64,000 bases of DNA. Source: Paenibacillus sp. DMB5. GTDB taxonomy: Bacteria; Bacillota; Bacilli; Paenibacillales; Paenibacillaceae. The notes beneath the pieces are model-generated. The model did no database searches. It saw nothing but the letters and a program-made list of their open reading frames with translations, and was not told the DNA's origin. This document shows, in pieces, positions 1 to 9,091 of this stretch (the stretch's first letter is position 1; every line of letters begins with the position of its first letter). Where the stretch lies: NCBI RefSeq assembly GCF_001517085.1, contig NZ_LRAC01000120.1, positions 186,001-250,000 of the forward strand, given 5' to 3'. A program made the position numbers and the translations under genes.

Positions 1-95
1 GCCGCACTGCTCAGGTTACGGGAACTGACTGCGATAAAACTGGCAGCTGTGCCGGTTACCCGGGTATTCGTGATCATTCCTGATGAATAAGGCAT
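1..95 (-). CDS. Unidentified protein, N-terminus only (runs off the window edge)
   Basis: A reading frame opens with ATG at 95 and stays open for 31 codons to the window edge. A good ribosome site (GGAAGGGAGTG) precedes the ATG by a normal spacing. The visible protein starts MPYSSGMITNTRVTGTAASF and is rich in Ser, Thr, Ala and Asn, with no signal peptide in view. Too little is present to assign a family. It is divergent from the beta-propeller gene that follows. The start is well supported; the function is unknown. Confidence 0.45.
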   Translation of the reverse strand, partial: MPYSSGMITNTRVTGTAASFIAVSSRNLSSA

Positions 96-273
96 GCTGT
101 TCACTCCCTTCCTGTTTTCTATCATTCTATTCGCGCCTGCAGCAGATGAATTGAGACAGAAGACTCGGGGCAATCATGGATTATGCTCCACCTGTTCGAA
201 TGCACACTCTTAATCTGCGAATGACCATATTATGTAACAACAAGCATGTATAAGTATGGAGAGGAGTGATTGG

Positions 274-1518
274 ATGACGAATTTTAACTTTGAGGTCACA
301 AGCGGGGTATTTGCAAAGTTCGAGCCTGCCATCGCCGTGAATCTCCTGCTTCCCCAGGTAATGGTTGCGGTTGCTGTGGATACTACTTCGGGCACTCCCC
401 AGACCGGAGTATACCGGTCTCTGGACGGCGGGGCTAACTGGACATCGACCACTCTGCCGCTGCCGCCGGGGTTCACTGGAGCTGAAGCCCCCTATGTTGC
501 TTACGGCTTCCCGAATATCTTTGTAATAACTGCCCATGTTTTTCCGGGTGCCTCGGATGGAACAACGGTTATCTACACTTCAACCGATAACGGGGTCACC
601 TTCAGTCCGCCTGTTATTGTCAACAGGGGCTTCGGAACCTACATTAATAATGATGAGACCAATGTGCTTGTTGATGTCGGACAGTCCAGCCCTTATCTGG
701 GCAATATCTATGTCACTTATAATCATCAGTTTAATGTTGCCAACGGCGGGAATTCAACAGCCTTCCTCAGCTGTTCCCAGGATGGAGGAGCGACCTGGAA
801 TCAGCCGGTATTACTGTCAAGCGATGCTGAACAGGTGGAGCGTCCGGATGTGGCGGTAGATCTGGTCGGCAATGTCTACGCCGCCTGGATCACGGTGAAT
901 CCGACCTTCCGGTTCGTTATCAGAGTCTCGCGGGATGGAGCCACAACCTTTGGCCCTCCTGTTCTGGTCTCTCCTATTGTTCCGGTGCCGACAGTACTGC
1001 CTGTTCCAGGCTATGCATTCCGGGTATTGACCTTCGCCAATGTATCGACCGACCGTTCTGTCGGCCCGTTCAGAGGCCGGGCGTATGCCGTCTGGCAGGA
1101 TTACCGGCAGGGCTATTCCGATATCCTGATGTCCTTCTCGGATAGTACCGGAATAAACTGGTCTGAGCCGGTCAGCATCACGGGGGCACCCGCCGGATCG
1201 CAGAATTTCTTCCCGGCTATCGATGTTGACCCCTTGCTCGGTGTAGTAAATATCATCTATTACAGCAACCAGGTGAACGGATTCCTGCTCGATGTATATG
1301 TAGCCCGGTCGATCAACGGCGGCCAGACCTTTACCAATACAAGAATCACGAATACTTCCTTTAACCCCAACGGCGCCAGTCCAACCCCGGTACCGCTCAT
1401 CGGCGATTACATCGACATTATGTCTGTACCGCCCGGAGGATATATCGGAATCTGGGCTGATACCAATTCAGGATCACTGAACATTACAGCCGGCTATTCG
1501 GATATTGTGATCACATGA
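274..1518 (+). CDS. Sialidase-like beta-propeller protein with six Asp-box (BNR) repeats
   Basis: About 414 residues. At least six Asp-box type motifs (S-x-D/N-x-G-x-x-W/F) are visible along the chain: SLDGGANW, STDNGVTF, SQDGGATW, SRDGATTF, SDSTGINW and SINGGQTF. Such regularly spaced motifs mark the turns of a sialidase-type beta-propeller. No N-terminal signal peptide or anchor is visible, and the arginine triad of a true sialidase cannot be recognised by eye, so enzymatic activity is doubtful. The ATG at 274 is chosen over the in-frame ATG at 256 because GGAGAGGAGTG (259-269) lies just before it. The gene stands alone and ends at a hairpin shared with the convergent mnt operon. A structural, carbohydrate-binding or spore-surface role is possible but not shown. 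Confidence 0.7.
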   Translation: MTNFNFEVTSGVFAKFEPAIAVNLLLPQVMVAVAVDTTSGTPQTGVYRSLDGGANWTSTTLPLPPGFTGAEAPYVAYGFPNIFVITAHVFPGASDGTTVIYTSTDNGVTFSPPVIVNRGFGTYINNDETNVLVDVGQSSPYLGNIYVTYNHQFNVANGGNSTAFLSCSQDGGATWNQPVLLSSDAEQVERPDVAVDLVGNVYAAWITVNPTFRFVIRVSRDGATTFGPPVLVSPIVPVPTVLPVPGYAFRVLTFANVSTDRSVGPFRGRAYAVWQDYRQGYSDILMSFSDSTGINWSEPVSITGAPAGSQNFFPAIDVDPLLGVVNIIYYSNQVNGFLLDVYVARSINGGQTFTNTRITNTSFNPNGASPTPVPLIGDYIDIMSVPPGGYIGIWADTNSGSLNITAGYSDIVIT

Positions 1519-1529
1519 GGACATAACAA

Positions 1530-1569
1530 CAAGACCGCACATGCATCAGGAGCGGTCTTGTTTATTTTT
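1530..1569. terminator. Bidirectional rho-independent terminator
   Basis: A 9-bp perfect inverted repeat (CAAGACCGC at 1530-1538 and GCGGTCTTG at 1552-1560) is followed by a T-rich stretch on the plus strand. It sits between the convergent beta-propeller gene and mntA. Confidence 0.8.
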
Positions 1570-1579
1570 AATACACAGG

Positions 1580-2500
1580 TTATTGCCCTGACAATCCTTC
1601 AACGACCTTGTCGATATTCCACTGCATCATCCCAAGGTAAGTGTCTCCCTCCTCACCTTCCTTGGCAATGGAATCGGTGAAGATTTTGGAATGGATCGGC
1701 ACCCCAGTCTCCGCAGATACCGTCTCCATCGTCTTAGGGTTTACACTCGTCTCGAGGAACAGCGCCGGAATGCTGTTATCTTCAATAATTCCGATAATCC
1801 GGCTCATCTGCTCCGGTGTTCCCTGGCTGTCGGTATTGATCTCCCAGATAAATGCAGATTCCAGTCCATAGGCCTTCGAAAAGTATTTAAAAGCCCCTTC
1901 ACTCGTTACCAGAATGCGTTTATCCTGCGGAAGCTGCTGCACGGCATCCTTGGCATACTGATCCAGTTCGTTCAGCTCGCCGACGTATTTCTCCTGATTG
2001 CTGCGATAGTAAGCTTCGTTGTCAGGGTCCGCCGCAATTACTTGTTCAGTGATGATATCTACATATTTAACAGCATTTTGGATGTCAAGCCACGCGTGGG
2101 GATCCACCTGGGATTCCTTGCCCTTTTCGGTCAGATAGATCGGGGCTACCCCTTCAGTAAGTGCAAATGCAGCTTCTGTCTTGTTCGTCACATCGAGCAG
2201 ATCCTGGAACCACCCTTTTCCAGTCTCCAGGTTCATACCGTTATAAAAGATCAGGTCTGCCCCGGAAACCTTGCTTGTATCCGCAGGCAGCGGATCATAC
2301 ATATGCGGATCTGTTCCGACAGGGACAAGGCTGTACACCTCCGCCTTATCGCCGGCAATATTCTCAGCCATATCCGCGATGATGGAATAGGTTGCTACAA
2401 TCTGCAGCTTATCCTTCTCCCCTCCTCCGGCGGTTGTATTTGAGCAGGCGGCAAGCAGCAGGAGCAGCAGAGAAAGCGGCAGCAGCATTATTTTTTTCAT
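1580..2500 (-). CDS. mntA: Manganese/zinc ABC transporter substrate-binding lipoprotein
   Basis: 306 residues of the cluster A-I (TroA/PsaA/MntA) metal-binding protein family, which captures Mn2+ or Zn2+ outside the membrane. The N-terminus is a lipoprotein signal ending LLLLAACSN, so Cys19 would be lipidated. Metal-ligand motifs appear in family order: DPHMYDPLP (about 65-73), DPHAWLD (about 132-138), a Glu in the IWEINTDSQGTPEQM segment (about 220) and a late Asp in the FTDSI segment. The EINTDSQGTP motif is typical of the manganese branch. The stop overlaps nothing downstream, and the start overlaps the permease end by 4 bases, showing co-transcription. Start ATG follows the permease coding end directly. 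It is the last gene of the mnt operon. Confidence 0.88.
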   Translation of the reverse strand: MKKIMLLPLSLLLLLLAACSNTTAGGGEKDKLQIVATYSIIADMAENIAGDKAEVYSLVPVGTDPHMYDPLPADTSKVSGADLIFYNGMNLETGKGWFQDLLDVTNKTEAAFALTEGVAPIYLTEKGKESQVDPHAWLDIQNAVKYVDIITEQVIAADPDNEAYYRSNQEKYVGELNELDQYAKDAVQQLPQDKRILVTSEGAFKYFSKAYGLESAFIWEINTDSQGTPEQMSRIIGIIEDNSIPALFLETSVNPKTMETVSAETGVPIHSKIFTDSIAKEGEEGDTYLGMMQWNIDKVVEGLSGQ

Positions 2501-3339
2501 CGTGTCTTCAATCCTTTCCCGAGGAAATTGTTTTTGGGCGATAAAATGAAGGAAACAGCAAACAGGGTCATGCCCACCAGTACAATTGTGGCACTTGTCG
2601 GCAGATTATACCGGAAGCTCACGATGACACCGGCTATTCCGGATACTGCACCAACCGCCGAGGCCAGTATAATCATGTGAAACAGCGTCTTGGTCCACAA
2701 ATACGATGTAGCTGCCGGTATAACCAGCATTGCAATAACCAGAACGATGCCGACCTGTGACAACGAGGATACGGTAACTACAGAGAGCAGCATCATCAAC
2801 AGATAATGATAGAAGCCTGTCTTCAGCCCGTAAGCCTTGGCCACCACCGGATCAAATGAGCTGATCAGCAGCTCCTTGTATAACAAAGTGATAATAGCAA
2901 TGACAACCAGCATGATGATAAAAGACTGGGTCAGCTCAGACTTCGGAACCGCCAGAATATTGCCGAAAAGAATATGCGTCAGGTCAAGACCGCTGCGCGC
3001 AAAGGTAATCAGAACGATGCCAAGTGCGAAAAAAGAGCTGAGAATGATGCCGATGGACGTATCGCTTTTGATATTGCTGCGGCTGGTGATAAATTGAATC
3101 AGTATGGCTGCTAGCAGTCCGAACAGGGATGCACCCAGCAGAATGTTGATGCCCAGTATATACGATAGCGCGACCCCGGGCAGAACGGCATGGGATAAGG
3201 CATCGCCCATCAGCGACATTTTGCGGAGTACGATAAAGCTGCCCAGCGCACCTGACACAATGCCAAGGATAACCGCCGACAGTCCGGCGTTAAGGGCATA
3301 CACGGGAATGTCCAGCAAGTCGGATAAAAGATTAATCAT
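2497..3339 (-). CDS. Manganese/zinc ABC transporter permease
   Basis: About 280 residues, strongly hydrophobic with eight or nine predicted membrane segments, typical of the ABC-3 metal permease family (MntC/MntD, ZnuB). The segment [20 protein letters not shown] near residue 45-65 is the family hallmark that contacts the ATPase. An ATG at 3339 with a G-rich ribosome site is preferred to the GTG at 3348. The gene overlaps the end of mntB and the start of mntA. Bacillus subtilis has two permease genes (mntC and mntD); only one is present here, so it would work as a homodimer. Confidence 0.85.
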   Translation of the reverse strand: MINLLSDLLDIPVYALNAGLSAVILGIVSGALGSFIVLRKMSLMGDALSHAVLPGVALSYILGINILLGASLFGLLAAILIQFITSRSNIKSDTSIGIILSSFFALGIVLITFARSGLDLTHILFGNILAVPKSELTQSFIIMLVVIAIITLLYKELLISSFDPVVAKAYGLKTGFYHYLLMMLLSVVTVSSLSQVGIVLVIAMLVIPAATSYLWTKTLFHMIILASAVGAVSGIAGVIVSFRYNLPTSATIVLVGMTLFAVSFILSPKNNFLGKGLKTR

Positions 3340-4077
3340 GCGCCTCACCCCCCGCCCCTCGGATGATCACATTGCCCAAGGAAGCTCCATACGCTTTGCG
3401 GATATTATCGGTAGTGAACGTATCGCCTACATCGCCGAAGGCAATCAGCTTCTTATTGAGAATGATGATTTTGTCAAAATAGTCCTCGACCTCATGCAGG
3501 TCATGATGAACGACAAGGATGGTCTTGCCCTCTGCCCGCAGCTGCTTGAGCAGCTTGACGATAATCGTCTCACTGACCAAATCAATGCCGACAAACGGTT
3601 CATCCAGGAAAAAACCTCCGCCTGCTGGGCCAGCGCCCTGGCTATAAACACACGCTGCAGTTGTCCGCCCGACAGATTACTGATCTGCCTGTTAGCCAAA
3701 TCTGCGATATCCACCATCGCCATGCAGCGCTCAGCGGTCTCCTGCTCCTTTTTACCGGGACGCCGGAACAGCTTCAGACCAGGATAAGTACCGGTTAGCA
3801 CCGTATCCCGCACGGTTATCGGGAATGAAAGGTCGATGTCGTTCTTTTGCGGTACATATGCGATGTTGCGCCTGTAGCCCGATATCGTTCTGCCCTCCAC
3901 TTTGACAGTACCGCTGCGCTTTTTGACAACCTCCAGCAGCGCCTTGATAAAGGTTGATTTGCCGGCTCCATTGGGCCCGATAATCCCGACCGAATGGCCA
4001 AGGGGGATGTCAAGATTGATATTTTCCAGTACCGGGTTGCCGAAATAGTCAACATTCAGGTCTTTAATTTCGATCAC
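3332..4077 (-). pseudogene. mntB: Manganese ABC transporter ATP-binding protein, frameshifted
   Basis: An ABC ATPase that powers the mnt importer. Reading starts at GTG 4077 (VIEIKDLNVDYFG) after AGGAGAG. The Walker A motif GPNGAGKST, the Q-loop AYVPQKND and the signature [15 protein letters not shown] are all in the first frame. The Walker B ([10 protein letters not shown]) and the H-loop ([10 protein letters not shown]) are in another frame. The switch falls at an A6 run, 3609-3614 on the plus strand; seven A would restore one 248-residue protein. The total length is 2 modulo 3, as expected for a single lost base. All catalytic motifs are intact, so this is more likely a sequence error than decay. 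If real, metal uptake by this operon would be lost. Confidence 0.85.
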
Positions 4078-4155
4078 AGTATTCTCTCCTGTCCGATGAA
4101 CTTTTTCATGCACAACTATTTTATAGTCGGATAAAATTATTTCTCTGTACAACCT

Positions 4156-4175
4156 TTGTTTCCTATGGGAAACAA
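4156..4175. promoter_or_regulatory. MntR-like operator
   Basis: TTGTTTCC-TATG-GGAAACAA is a perfect 8-4-8 inverted repeat. Its core GTTTCCTATGGGAAAC closely resembles the B. subtilis MntR box (GTTTCCTTAAGGCAAA type). It lies about 15 bases downstream of the mnt -10 element, where a bound repressor would block transcription when manganese is plentiful. Assignment to MntR is by motif similarity. Confidence 0.7.
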
Positions 4176-4189
4176 TTATTCTTAGGTAC

Positions 4190-4218
4190 AATATATTTAA
4201 CCCAGAGAAAATTGTCAA
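4190..4218 (-). promoter_or_regulatory. Sigma-A promoter of the mnt operon
   Basis: On the minus strand, TTGACA (4218-4213) is separated by exactly 17 bases from TATATT (4195-4190). This is a near-consensus vegetative promoter directed at mntB, which begins at 4077. Confidence 0.8.
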
Positions 4219-4275
4219 TAATATTTTAAATTTTTCGGAATCTCTAACAATACCGTTATGGTTGCAGCGTGAAAA

Positions 4276-4308
4276 AAGCCCGGCCCGTCAATTTGACGGA
4301 CTGGGCTT
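4276..4308 (-). terminator. Rho-independent terminator of the sugar ABC/dehydrogenase operon
   Basis: An imperfect inverted repeat (AAGCCCGGCCCGTCAA and TTGACGGACTGGGCTT) is followed on the minus strand by a run of six T. It sits about 30 bases after the dehydrogenase stop codon. Confidence 0.8.
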
Positions 4309-4339
4309 ACAGATGTATCAAAAAATTATCAGTGCAGAG

Positions 4340-5380
4340 TTATCCCATCTTAATGACTGCCTTAACAACCTCTTCTTTGTTGTCGATGACGTAATCGAAA
4401 GCTCTTTGGGACTCCTCGAAGCTGAACTCGTGCGTAACGATGCCTTTGACGTCGATTTTGCCGTCTGAAATTGCGCCGATTGCGGCTGGATACAGGTTGC
4501 GGTAACGGAAGACCGACTTGATGTCAGCCTCTTTGAACATAATCTGCATGAAATCAAAGTCAATGATATCCTTGGCCGCCAAGCCTACAAGTACAATGCT
4601 GCCGCCCCGTTTGACCAGATAAGGGGTCTGTTTCACTGTATGCTCACTGCCGGCCGTTTCGATCACTTTATCCATGCCTGCTCCATCCGTCAGTGCAGCG
4701 ATTACCTCGAGCACATCTTCCTGTCTGGCATTGATAACCTGTGTAGCACCGAGGCGCTTGGCTGCTTCCAGCCGCTTCTCTATAATGTCGACTACAACGA
4801 TGTCCGTAGCACCAAAGGCTTTGCAGGCCAGCAGCGTAACAAGCCCGATACAGCCTGCGCCCAGAATCACGACACGATCGCCCAGCTTGATGCCGCCTTG
4901 CGCTGCTGCATGCAATCCCACAGACAGCGGCTCAACCAGCGCTCCTTCTTCTGAGGAGACGTTGTCCGGCAGCTTAAATGCCATATTTTCCGGGAATGCA
5001 ATATAATCCATAAGACAGCCGTGATAAGGCGGAGTGGCCAGGAATTTGACATCAGGACACAGATTATACTTTCCGCTCTTGCAGAACTCGCATTGGCCGC
5101 AGGTAATTCCCGGCTCCAGCGCTACCCGGTCACCGACCTGCAGATGCTTCACCCCGGAGCCAAGCTGAACCACCTTACCCGCACACTCATGACCCAGGAT
5201 AAAATCCCCCTCGACCACAAAATCACCGATCCGGCCATGCTCCAGATAATGCACATCCGAGCCGCAGATCCCCACATATTCAAGCTTGACGATAACCTCG
5301 CCTTCAGCAGGAACCGGCATTTCGATTTCTCTCATTTCCATCTTCTTGAGTTCGGTCATGTAATAAGCTCTGTTCTTCAT
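4340..5380 (-). CDS. Zinc-dependent sorbitol/xylitol-type dehydrogenase
   Basis: 346 residues of the medium-chain alcohol dehydrogenase family, sorbitol (L-iditol 2-) dehydrogenase branch. It oxidises a polyol to a ketose with NAD+. Catalytic zinc ligands are visible in GICGSDVHYLEHG (about 36-48) and GHECAGKV (about 63-70). The structural zinc cysteines are in CGQCEFCKSGKYNLC (about 93-107). The Rossmann dinucleotide motif is GAGCIGLVTLLACKAFG (about 170-186), and an Asp that favours NAD over NADP follows (VVVDI). The start has GGAAGGAG upstream. It is the last gene of the operon after the ABC transporter, so its substrate is probably the imported polyol. Xylitol, sorbitol and related polyols cannot be told apart by eye. 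Confidence 0.85.
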   Translation of the reverse strand: MKNRAYYMTELKKMEMREIEMPVPAEGEVIVKLEYVGICGSDVHYLEHGRIGDFVVEGDFILGHECAGKVVQLGSGVKHLQVGDRVALEPGITCGQCEFCKSGKYNLCPDVKFLATPPYHGCLMDYIAFPENMAFKLPDNVSSEEGALVEPLSVGLHAAAQGGIKLGDRVVILGAGCIGLVTLLACKAFGATDIVVVDIIEKRLEAAKRLGATQVINARQEDVLEVIAALTDGAGMDKVIETAGSEHTVKQTPYLVKRGGSIVLVGLAAKDIIDFDFMQIMFKEADIKSVFRYRNLYPAAIGAISDGKIDVKGIVTHEFSFEESQRAFDYVIDNKEEVVKAVIKMG

Positions 5381-5408
5381 TATGGTTTCTCCTTCCGTAA
5401 TTAGCCTG

Positions 5409-6407
5409 TTACTTCAAGGCCTCGGCTTTCTCAAGCAATGCGATATATTCCTCAACGTTGTCCTTGGTAATGAGCGGATTGCCGATATCCGTATCCACCT
5501 GCTTTTCCGCTCCGGTCAGGAGCTTGCTGCTGGTGTCCAGAAGCTTCTCGGCCAATTCAAAAGCATTCTGCAGGCATGTAGAGGTCATCCGGCCTTCTTT
5601 AATAAGCTGGAAAGCTTCAAGGGTTCCATCCACCCCGTACGCCAGCATACCGTCAAATTTGGAATTATCCTTAACGGCTTCGATTGCGCCCGCCGCCATG
5701 TTATCGTTCATGGATATCACCGCATCAATCTTGTCGTTCGCCTGGACCCAGTCCTCCATGTATTTCATCGCCTCGTCCTTGTTCCAATTGGCAATCTGTT
5801 CGCCGACGATTTGTACATCAGGACGTTTGTCAAAAAACTCCTTCTGCCAGCTTTCTCTGCGCTTGTCGGCATGGAAGTTGCCGGATGGGCCGTTCAGGAC
5901 AACAACCTTGGCATTTTGCGGGATCTGATCCAGTGCGGCGCGGGCGTTCACGCCGGCTTGCTCGTACGGATCGGCATCCACGGAGGAAGCGCCTTCAATT
6001 CCGCTAATCCGGGCGTTCGTGGTGATGGCGAATTTACCGGCTTTGATAACTTTTTCAACATAAGGCCGCTGTGCCTCACCATTGTTCGGCTGCACGATCA
6101 CAAGGTCAAATTTATTGGTGATGGCATTTTCAATCATGGATTTTTCTTTGTCATCATTGGCCTGGCCGTCGAAGACCTCGAGCTTGATATCCGGATATTT
6201 CTTCGCTTCCTCCTTCACCGCATTGGCCAGCCAGGCAGCGAACGAATCGGACTGGGCACGTGCGATATAAGCAATCTTATAGACCTTATCGCCGCTGTTT
6301 GCCTTCTCTCCGCCGTTCGCTGAATTTGCCTTATCCGAATTTCCGCAGCCTGCCAGCATTCCCGTTACAAGCAGCATTGAAACCAGGGTTACCAGTGTTT
6401 TTTTCAT
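5409..6407 (-). CDS. Sugar ABC transporter substrate-binding lipoprotein (RbsB-like)
   Basis: About 332 residues. ATG 6407 (MKKTLVTLVSML) is chosen over the upstream ATG because AAGGGGAAG precedes it. A lipoprotein signal ends LVTGMLAGCGNS. The rest has the periplasmic-binding-protein type I fold typical of RbsB: KIAYIARAQSDSFAAW at the start of domain 1, then NKFDLVIVQPNNGEA and VVVLNGPSGNFHADKR, and DAVISMNDNMAAGAIEAV, which is the usual ligand-binding turn. It captures a sugar or polyol for the permease and ATPase encoded just upstream. The cargo is unknown; the polyol dehydrogenase next door is the best clue. Confidence 0.87.
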   Translation of the reverse strand: MKKTLVTLVSMLLVTGMLAGCGNSDKANSANGGEKANSGDKVYKIAYIARAQSDSFAAWLANAVKEEAKKYPDIKLEVFDGQANDDKEKSMIENAITNKFDLVIVQPNNGEAQRPYVEKVIKAGKFAITTNARISGIEGASSVDADPYEQAGVNARAALDQIPQNAKVVVLNGPSGNFHADKRRESWQKEFFDKRPDVQIVGEQIANWNKDEAMKYMEDWVQANDKIDAVISMNDNMAAGAIEAVKDNSKFDGMLAYGVDGTLEAFQLIKEGRMTSTCLQNAFELAEKLLDTSSKLLTGAEKQVDTDIGNPLITKDNVEEYIALLEKAEALK

Positions 6408-6455
6408 ATGACTTCCCCTTTTATTTATTTTAAACAGCATTGCTGTTTAATCCGG

Positions 6456-7484
6456 TCATCCTTTATGGCTTGGCGTAATACCCTTGCCTTTCTTGCGTAT
6501 GCTCTTGTCTTCGATCCGGCCCAGTGTGCTTTTGGTTCTGCGGTTTTTGGAGCGGATGTCGTAGATAACCGCCAAGGCGATGATGGCGCCGCGGATAATC
6601 TGCTGCATATAGGAATCGACATTGGTCAGGTTCATGATGTTATCGAGAAAGCCGACGATAAACGCCCCGGCCAGTGTACCGCCCGCGGAGCCGATGCCCC
6701 CTGAGAAGCTGGTGCCTCCGATGATCGCTGCGGTCAGCGCTGTAAATTCATAGTTGATTGCTCCGTTGGGAAGACCGGCATTGACCCGGGACATAAAGAG
6801 GATTCCGGCCATGCCTACAAAAATCCCGTTGATGATAAAGGCGGTATACTTGACTCTGTGCACGTTAATGCCTGAAGCGACCGCTGCCTCTTCATTGCCG
6901 CCTACGGCGAAAAGTGAACGGCCGAATCTGGTGTGCCGCAGGATATACCAGGTAATAACGGCAAAGACAATCAGGAACAGGACCGGGATCGGAACAAAGC
7001 CGATGGAGCCTTGGCCGAGTACAGTGAAATCACCAAGCTGCAGAATATTCTGGCCTTTCGTGAACAGGAGGGCTACCCCGCGGGCCATCGTCAGCATGGC
7101 AAGTGTAGCGATAAACGGAGGTGTCTTAAAGGTGCTGATCATAACCGCATTAATGAGGTTGCACACGATGCCGGTTACGATGCCGGTAATAATAGCGACA
7201 GTGAAAGAACCCGTAGCTTTATAGGCCGATACTGCAAAAACACCGGAAAGCGCCAGCACGGAGCCCTGTGATAAGTCAAGCATCCCGCTGATAATCAGCA
7301 GCGTCTGGCCGAAGGCCAGAATCGTAGTTACCGCAAGCTGGGTGGAGATATTGGTCAGATTGTTAACCGATAAAAAGTTCGGATTGGCAAAAGAACAGAC
7401 AATAAACAAGGCCAGCAGCACCAGATAAATGCTGTAGGTTTTTTTAAACGTGCTCCAGAATTGGCTCCAATTGATCTCTTTCAA
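6456..7484 (-). CDS. Sugar ABC transporter permease (RbsC-like)
   Basis: 342 residues with eight to ten predicted membrane segments, of the branched-chain amino acid/ribose-type permease family. The conserved segment ISGMLDLSQGSVLALSGVFA (about 64-83) and the loop GGNEEAAVASGINVHRVKY (about 196-214), which contacts the ATPase, are both present. The later AAIIGGTSFSGGIGSAGGTLAG is the family glycine-rich stretch. The start is TTG at 7484 after GAGGTGAAGG. The C-terminal tail is long and basic. It lies 14 bases after the ATPase gene, clearly in the same operon. Confidence 0.87.
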   Translation of the reverse strand: MKEINWSQFWSTFKKTYSIYLVLLALFIVCSFANPNFLSVNNLTNISTQLAVTTILAFGQTLLIISGMLDLSQGSVLALSGVFAVSAYKATGSFTVAIITGIVTGIVCNLINAVMISTFKTPPFIATLAMLTMARGVALLFTKGQNILQLGDFTVLGQGSIGFVPIPVLFLIVFAVITWYILRHTRFGRSLFAVGGNEEAAVASGINVHRVKYTAFIINGIFVGMAGILFMSRVNAGLPNGAINYEFTALTAAIIGGTSFSGGIGSAGGTLAGAFIVGFLDNIMNLTNVDSYMQQIIRGAIIALAVIYDIRSKNRRTKSTLGRIEDKSIRKKGKGITPSHKG

Positions 7485-7498
7485 TTCCCTTCACCTCG

Positions 7499-8998
7499 TT
7501 AAGATGTAGTTGTTCCTGTGGCGAACTTCATGATTTGCTCCTGGGTGAACTCATGCCTGCTGAGCTCCCCGGTTATGGTCCCTTTGGCCATTACGTAGAT
7601 CCGGTCGCACATGCCGATTAGCTCGGGGAGCTCGGAGGAGACCATGATGACCACTTTGCCTTCCTTCACCAATTCGGTCATCAGCTTGTAGATTTCGTAT
7701 TTGGCACCTACATCGATGCCGCGGGTAGGCTCATCCAGGATCAGGATGTCGGGATTGAGCAGCATCCATTTGGCGAGCACCACCTTCTGCTGGTTGCCTC
7801 CGCTGAGCGACGCGATAACGGTCTCCGTGGACGGCGTCTTAACCCGCATCTTGCTGAACATTTCCGACACAAGATCATGTTCGTTCTTCCGTTGATAGCG
7901 GAAGCGAAAGAACACTTTTTGCAGTGAAGATATCGTGGTGTTCTCTCTGACTGAACGCATTGGTATGATTCCGTACCGCCGCCTGTCCTCGGATAACATG
8001 ACCATCCCGTTTCTGATACTCTGCTCTACACTCCGGATATTGACCTCTTGCCCTTTTATGTAGACCTGCCCGGATACAATGGGATCAAGGCCGAACAATG
8101 AGCGCATGACCTCGGTTCTTCCCGCTCCGACCAGTCCCGCGAAGCCGACCATTTCCCCTTTACGCACATGGAAGCTGACATCCTTGTATCCACCGGCACC
8201 GCACAGGTTCTCCACCTTCAGCAGCGTATCACCGATCTCTATGTCTTCCTTCGGGTACGTATTTGTAAGCTTGCGTCCTACCATGAGCGAGATGACTGTC
8301 TCAATGTCCAGTTCCTCTTTGGGATGGCTTTCGACAACGGTCCCGTCACGGAACACCGTAATCTCATCGGCAATCTGAAATATTTCGTCCAGCTTGTGGG
8401 AGATATAGATGATGCAGACGCCGCGGGCTTTCAGCTCCCTGATCTTGATGAACAGCTTCTCTACTTCCTCGTGGGTAATTGCAGAGGTCGGTTCATCCAT
8501 AATGATAATGTCGGATTTGTTCGAAATCGCTTTCATAATCTCCAGCATTTGAATATCCGATACCGTCAGGTCCTTGAGCAGTGTTGTGGGTAAATACGGC
8601 AGATTTTCGGATTTCAGCAGCTCCGTGGTCCGCCGTCTGACTTCCTTCCAGTCCACGTTGCCGAACCTCTTGCCCGGCAGGTTTCCAAGGAACAGATTCT
8701 CCTCGACCGTCATTTCAGGCACATAATTCAATTCCTGAAAAATCATCGAGATACCAAGGCTGCGCGCCTGTATTGGACTCCCAATCTTGACGGGCTGTTC
8801 GTCTATGAAGATCTGTCCGCCGTCCGGCTGGTGAATGCCGTTGATGATCTTCATCAGGGTGGATTTGCCTGCACCGTTCTCGCCGCACAGCACATGCACC
8901 GACCCTTTTTTCACCGTAAAGTCGATCTTGTCTAATGCCTTGACCCCCGGAAAGGACTTTTCAATCTGTGACACCCTAAGCTTGATCTCTTGTTCCAT
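7499..8998 (-). CDS. Sugar ABC transporter ATP-binding protein (RbsA-like, double ATPase)
   Basis: 499 residues with two fused ABC domains, the RbsA/MglA/XylG layout. Domain 1 has Walker A GENGAGKST (about 38-46), signature LTVSDIQMLEIMKA and Walker B IIIMDEPTSAI. Domain 2 has a degenerate Walker A (GLVGAGRTEV), signature SLSGGNQQKVVLAKWM and Walker B ILILDEPTRGID. The degenerate second P-loop is normal in this family. It energises sugar import through the permease encoded 14 bases downstream. It is the first gene of the operon, behind a sigma-A promoter at 9092-9119. Confidence 0.9.
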   Translation of the reverse strand: MEQEIKLRVSQIEKSFPGVKALDKIDFTVKKGSVHVLCGENGAGKSTLMKIINGIHQPDGGQIFIDEQPVKIGSPIQARSLGISMIFQELNYVPEMTVEENLFLGNLPGKRFGNVDWKEVRRRTTELLKSENLPYLPTTLLKDLTVSDIQMLEIMKAISNKSDIIIMDEPTSAITHEEVEKLFIKIRELKARGVCIIYISHKLDEIFQIADEITVFRDGTVVESHPKEELDIETVISLMVGRKLTNTYPKEDIEIGDTLLKVENLCGAGGYKDVSFHVRKGEMVGFAGLVGAGRTEVMRSLFGLDPIVSGQVYIKGQEVNIRSVEQSIRNGMVMLSEDRRRYGIIPMRSVRENTTISSLQKVFFRFRYQRKNEHDLVSEMFSKMRVKTPSTETVIASLSGGNQQKVVLAKWMLLNPDILILDEPTRGIDVGAKYEIYKLMTELVKEGKVVIMVSSELPELIGMCDRIYVMAKGTITGELSRHEFTQEQIMKFATGTTTS

Positions 8999-9055
8999 TC
9001 CCTTCCCTCCATCATTAAGATACGTGTTGAGATACGGTTTTCATTTGCCCTAATC

Positions 9056-9077
9056 TTTATTAATACACTTTTATAAA
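9056..9077. promoter_or_regulatory. Putative ROK-regulator operator (sugar transport operon)
   Basis: TTTATTAA-N6-TTTATAAA lies just downstream of the sugar operon -10. The same 8-6-8 layout (TTTATAAA-N6-TCTATAAT) occurs at 10430-10451 in front of the ROK regulator gene, and both contain the 11-mer ACTTTTATAAA near the same place. A shared operator for the linked ROK protein is inferred. Confidence 0.55.
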
Positions 9078-9091
9078 ACGTCCTAAAGAAG

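Noticed and set aside
1691..2443. Plus-strand frame opposite mntA
   Set aside because: Antisense shadow of a well-supported lipoprotein gene; no start signal or domain.
3609..3614. Programmed frameshifting at the A6/T6 runs of mntB and the amino-acid binding protein
   Set aside because: The runs could slip, but most of the other breaks are not at slippery runs and no downstream stimulator hairpin is evident; a lost base explains all cases together.
5382..6323. 313-codon plus-strand frame opposite the sugar-binding protein
   Set aside because: The minus strand encodes a clear RbsB-like lipoprotein; the plus frame has no motif.
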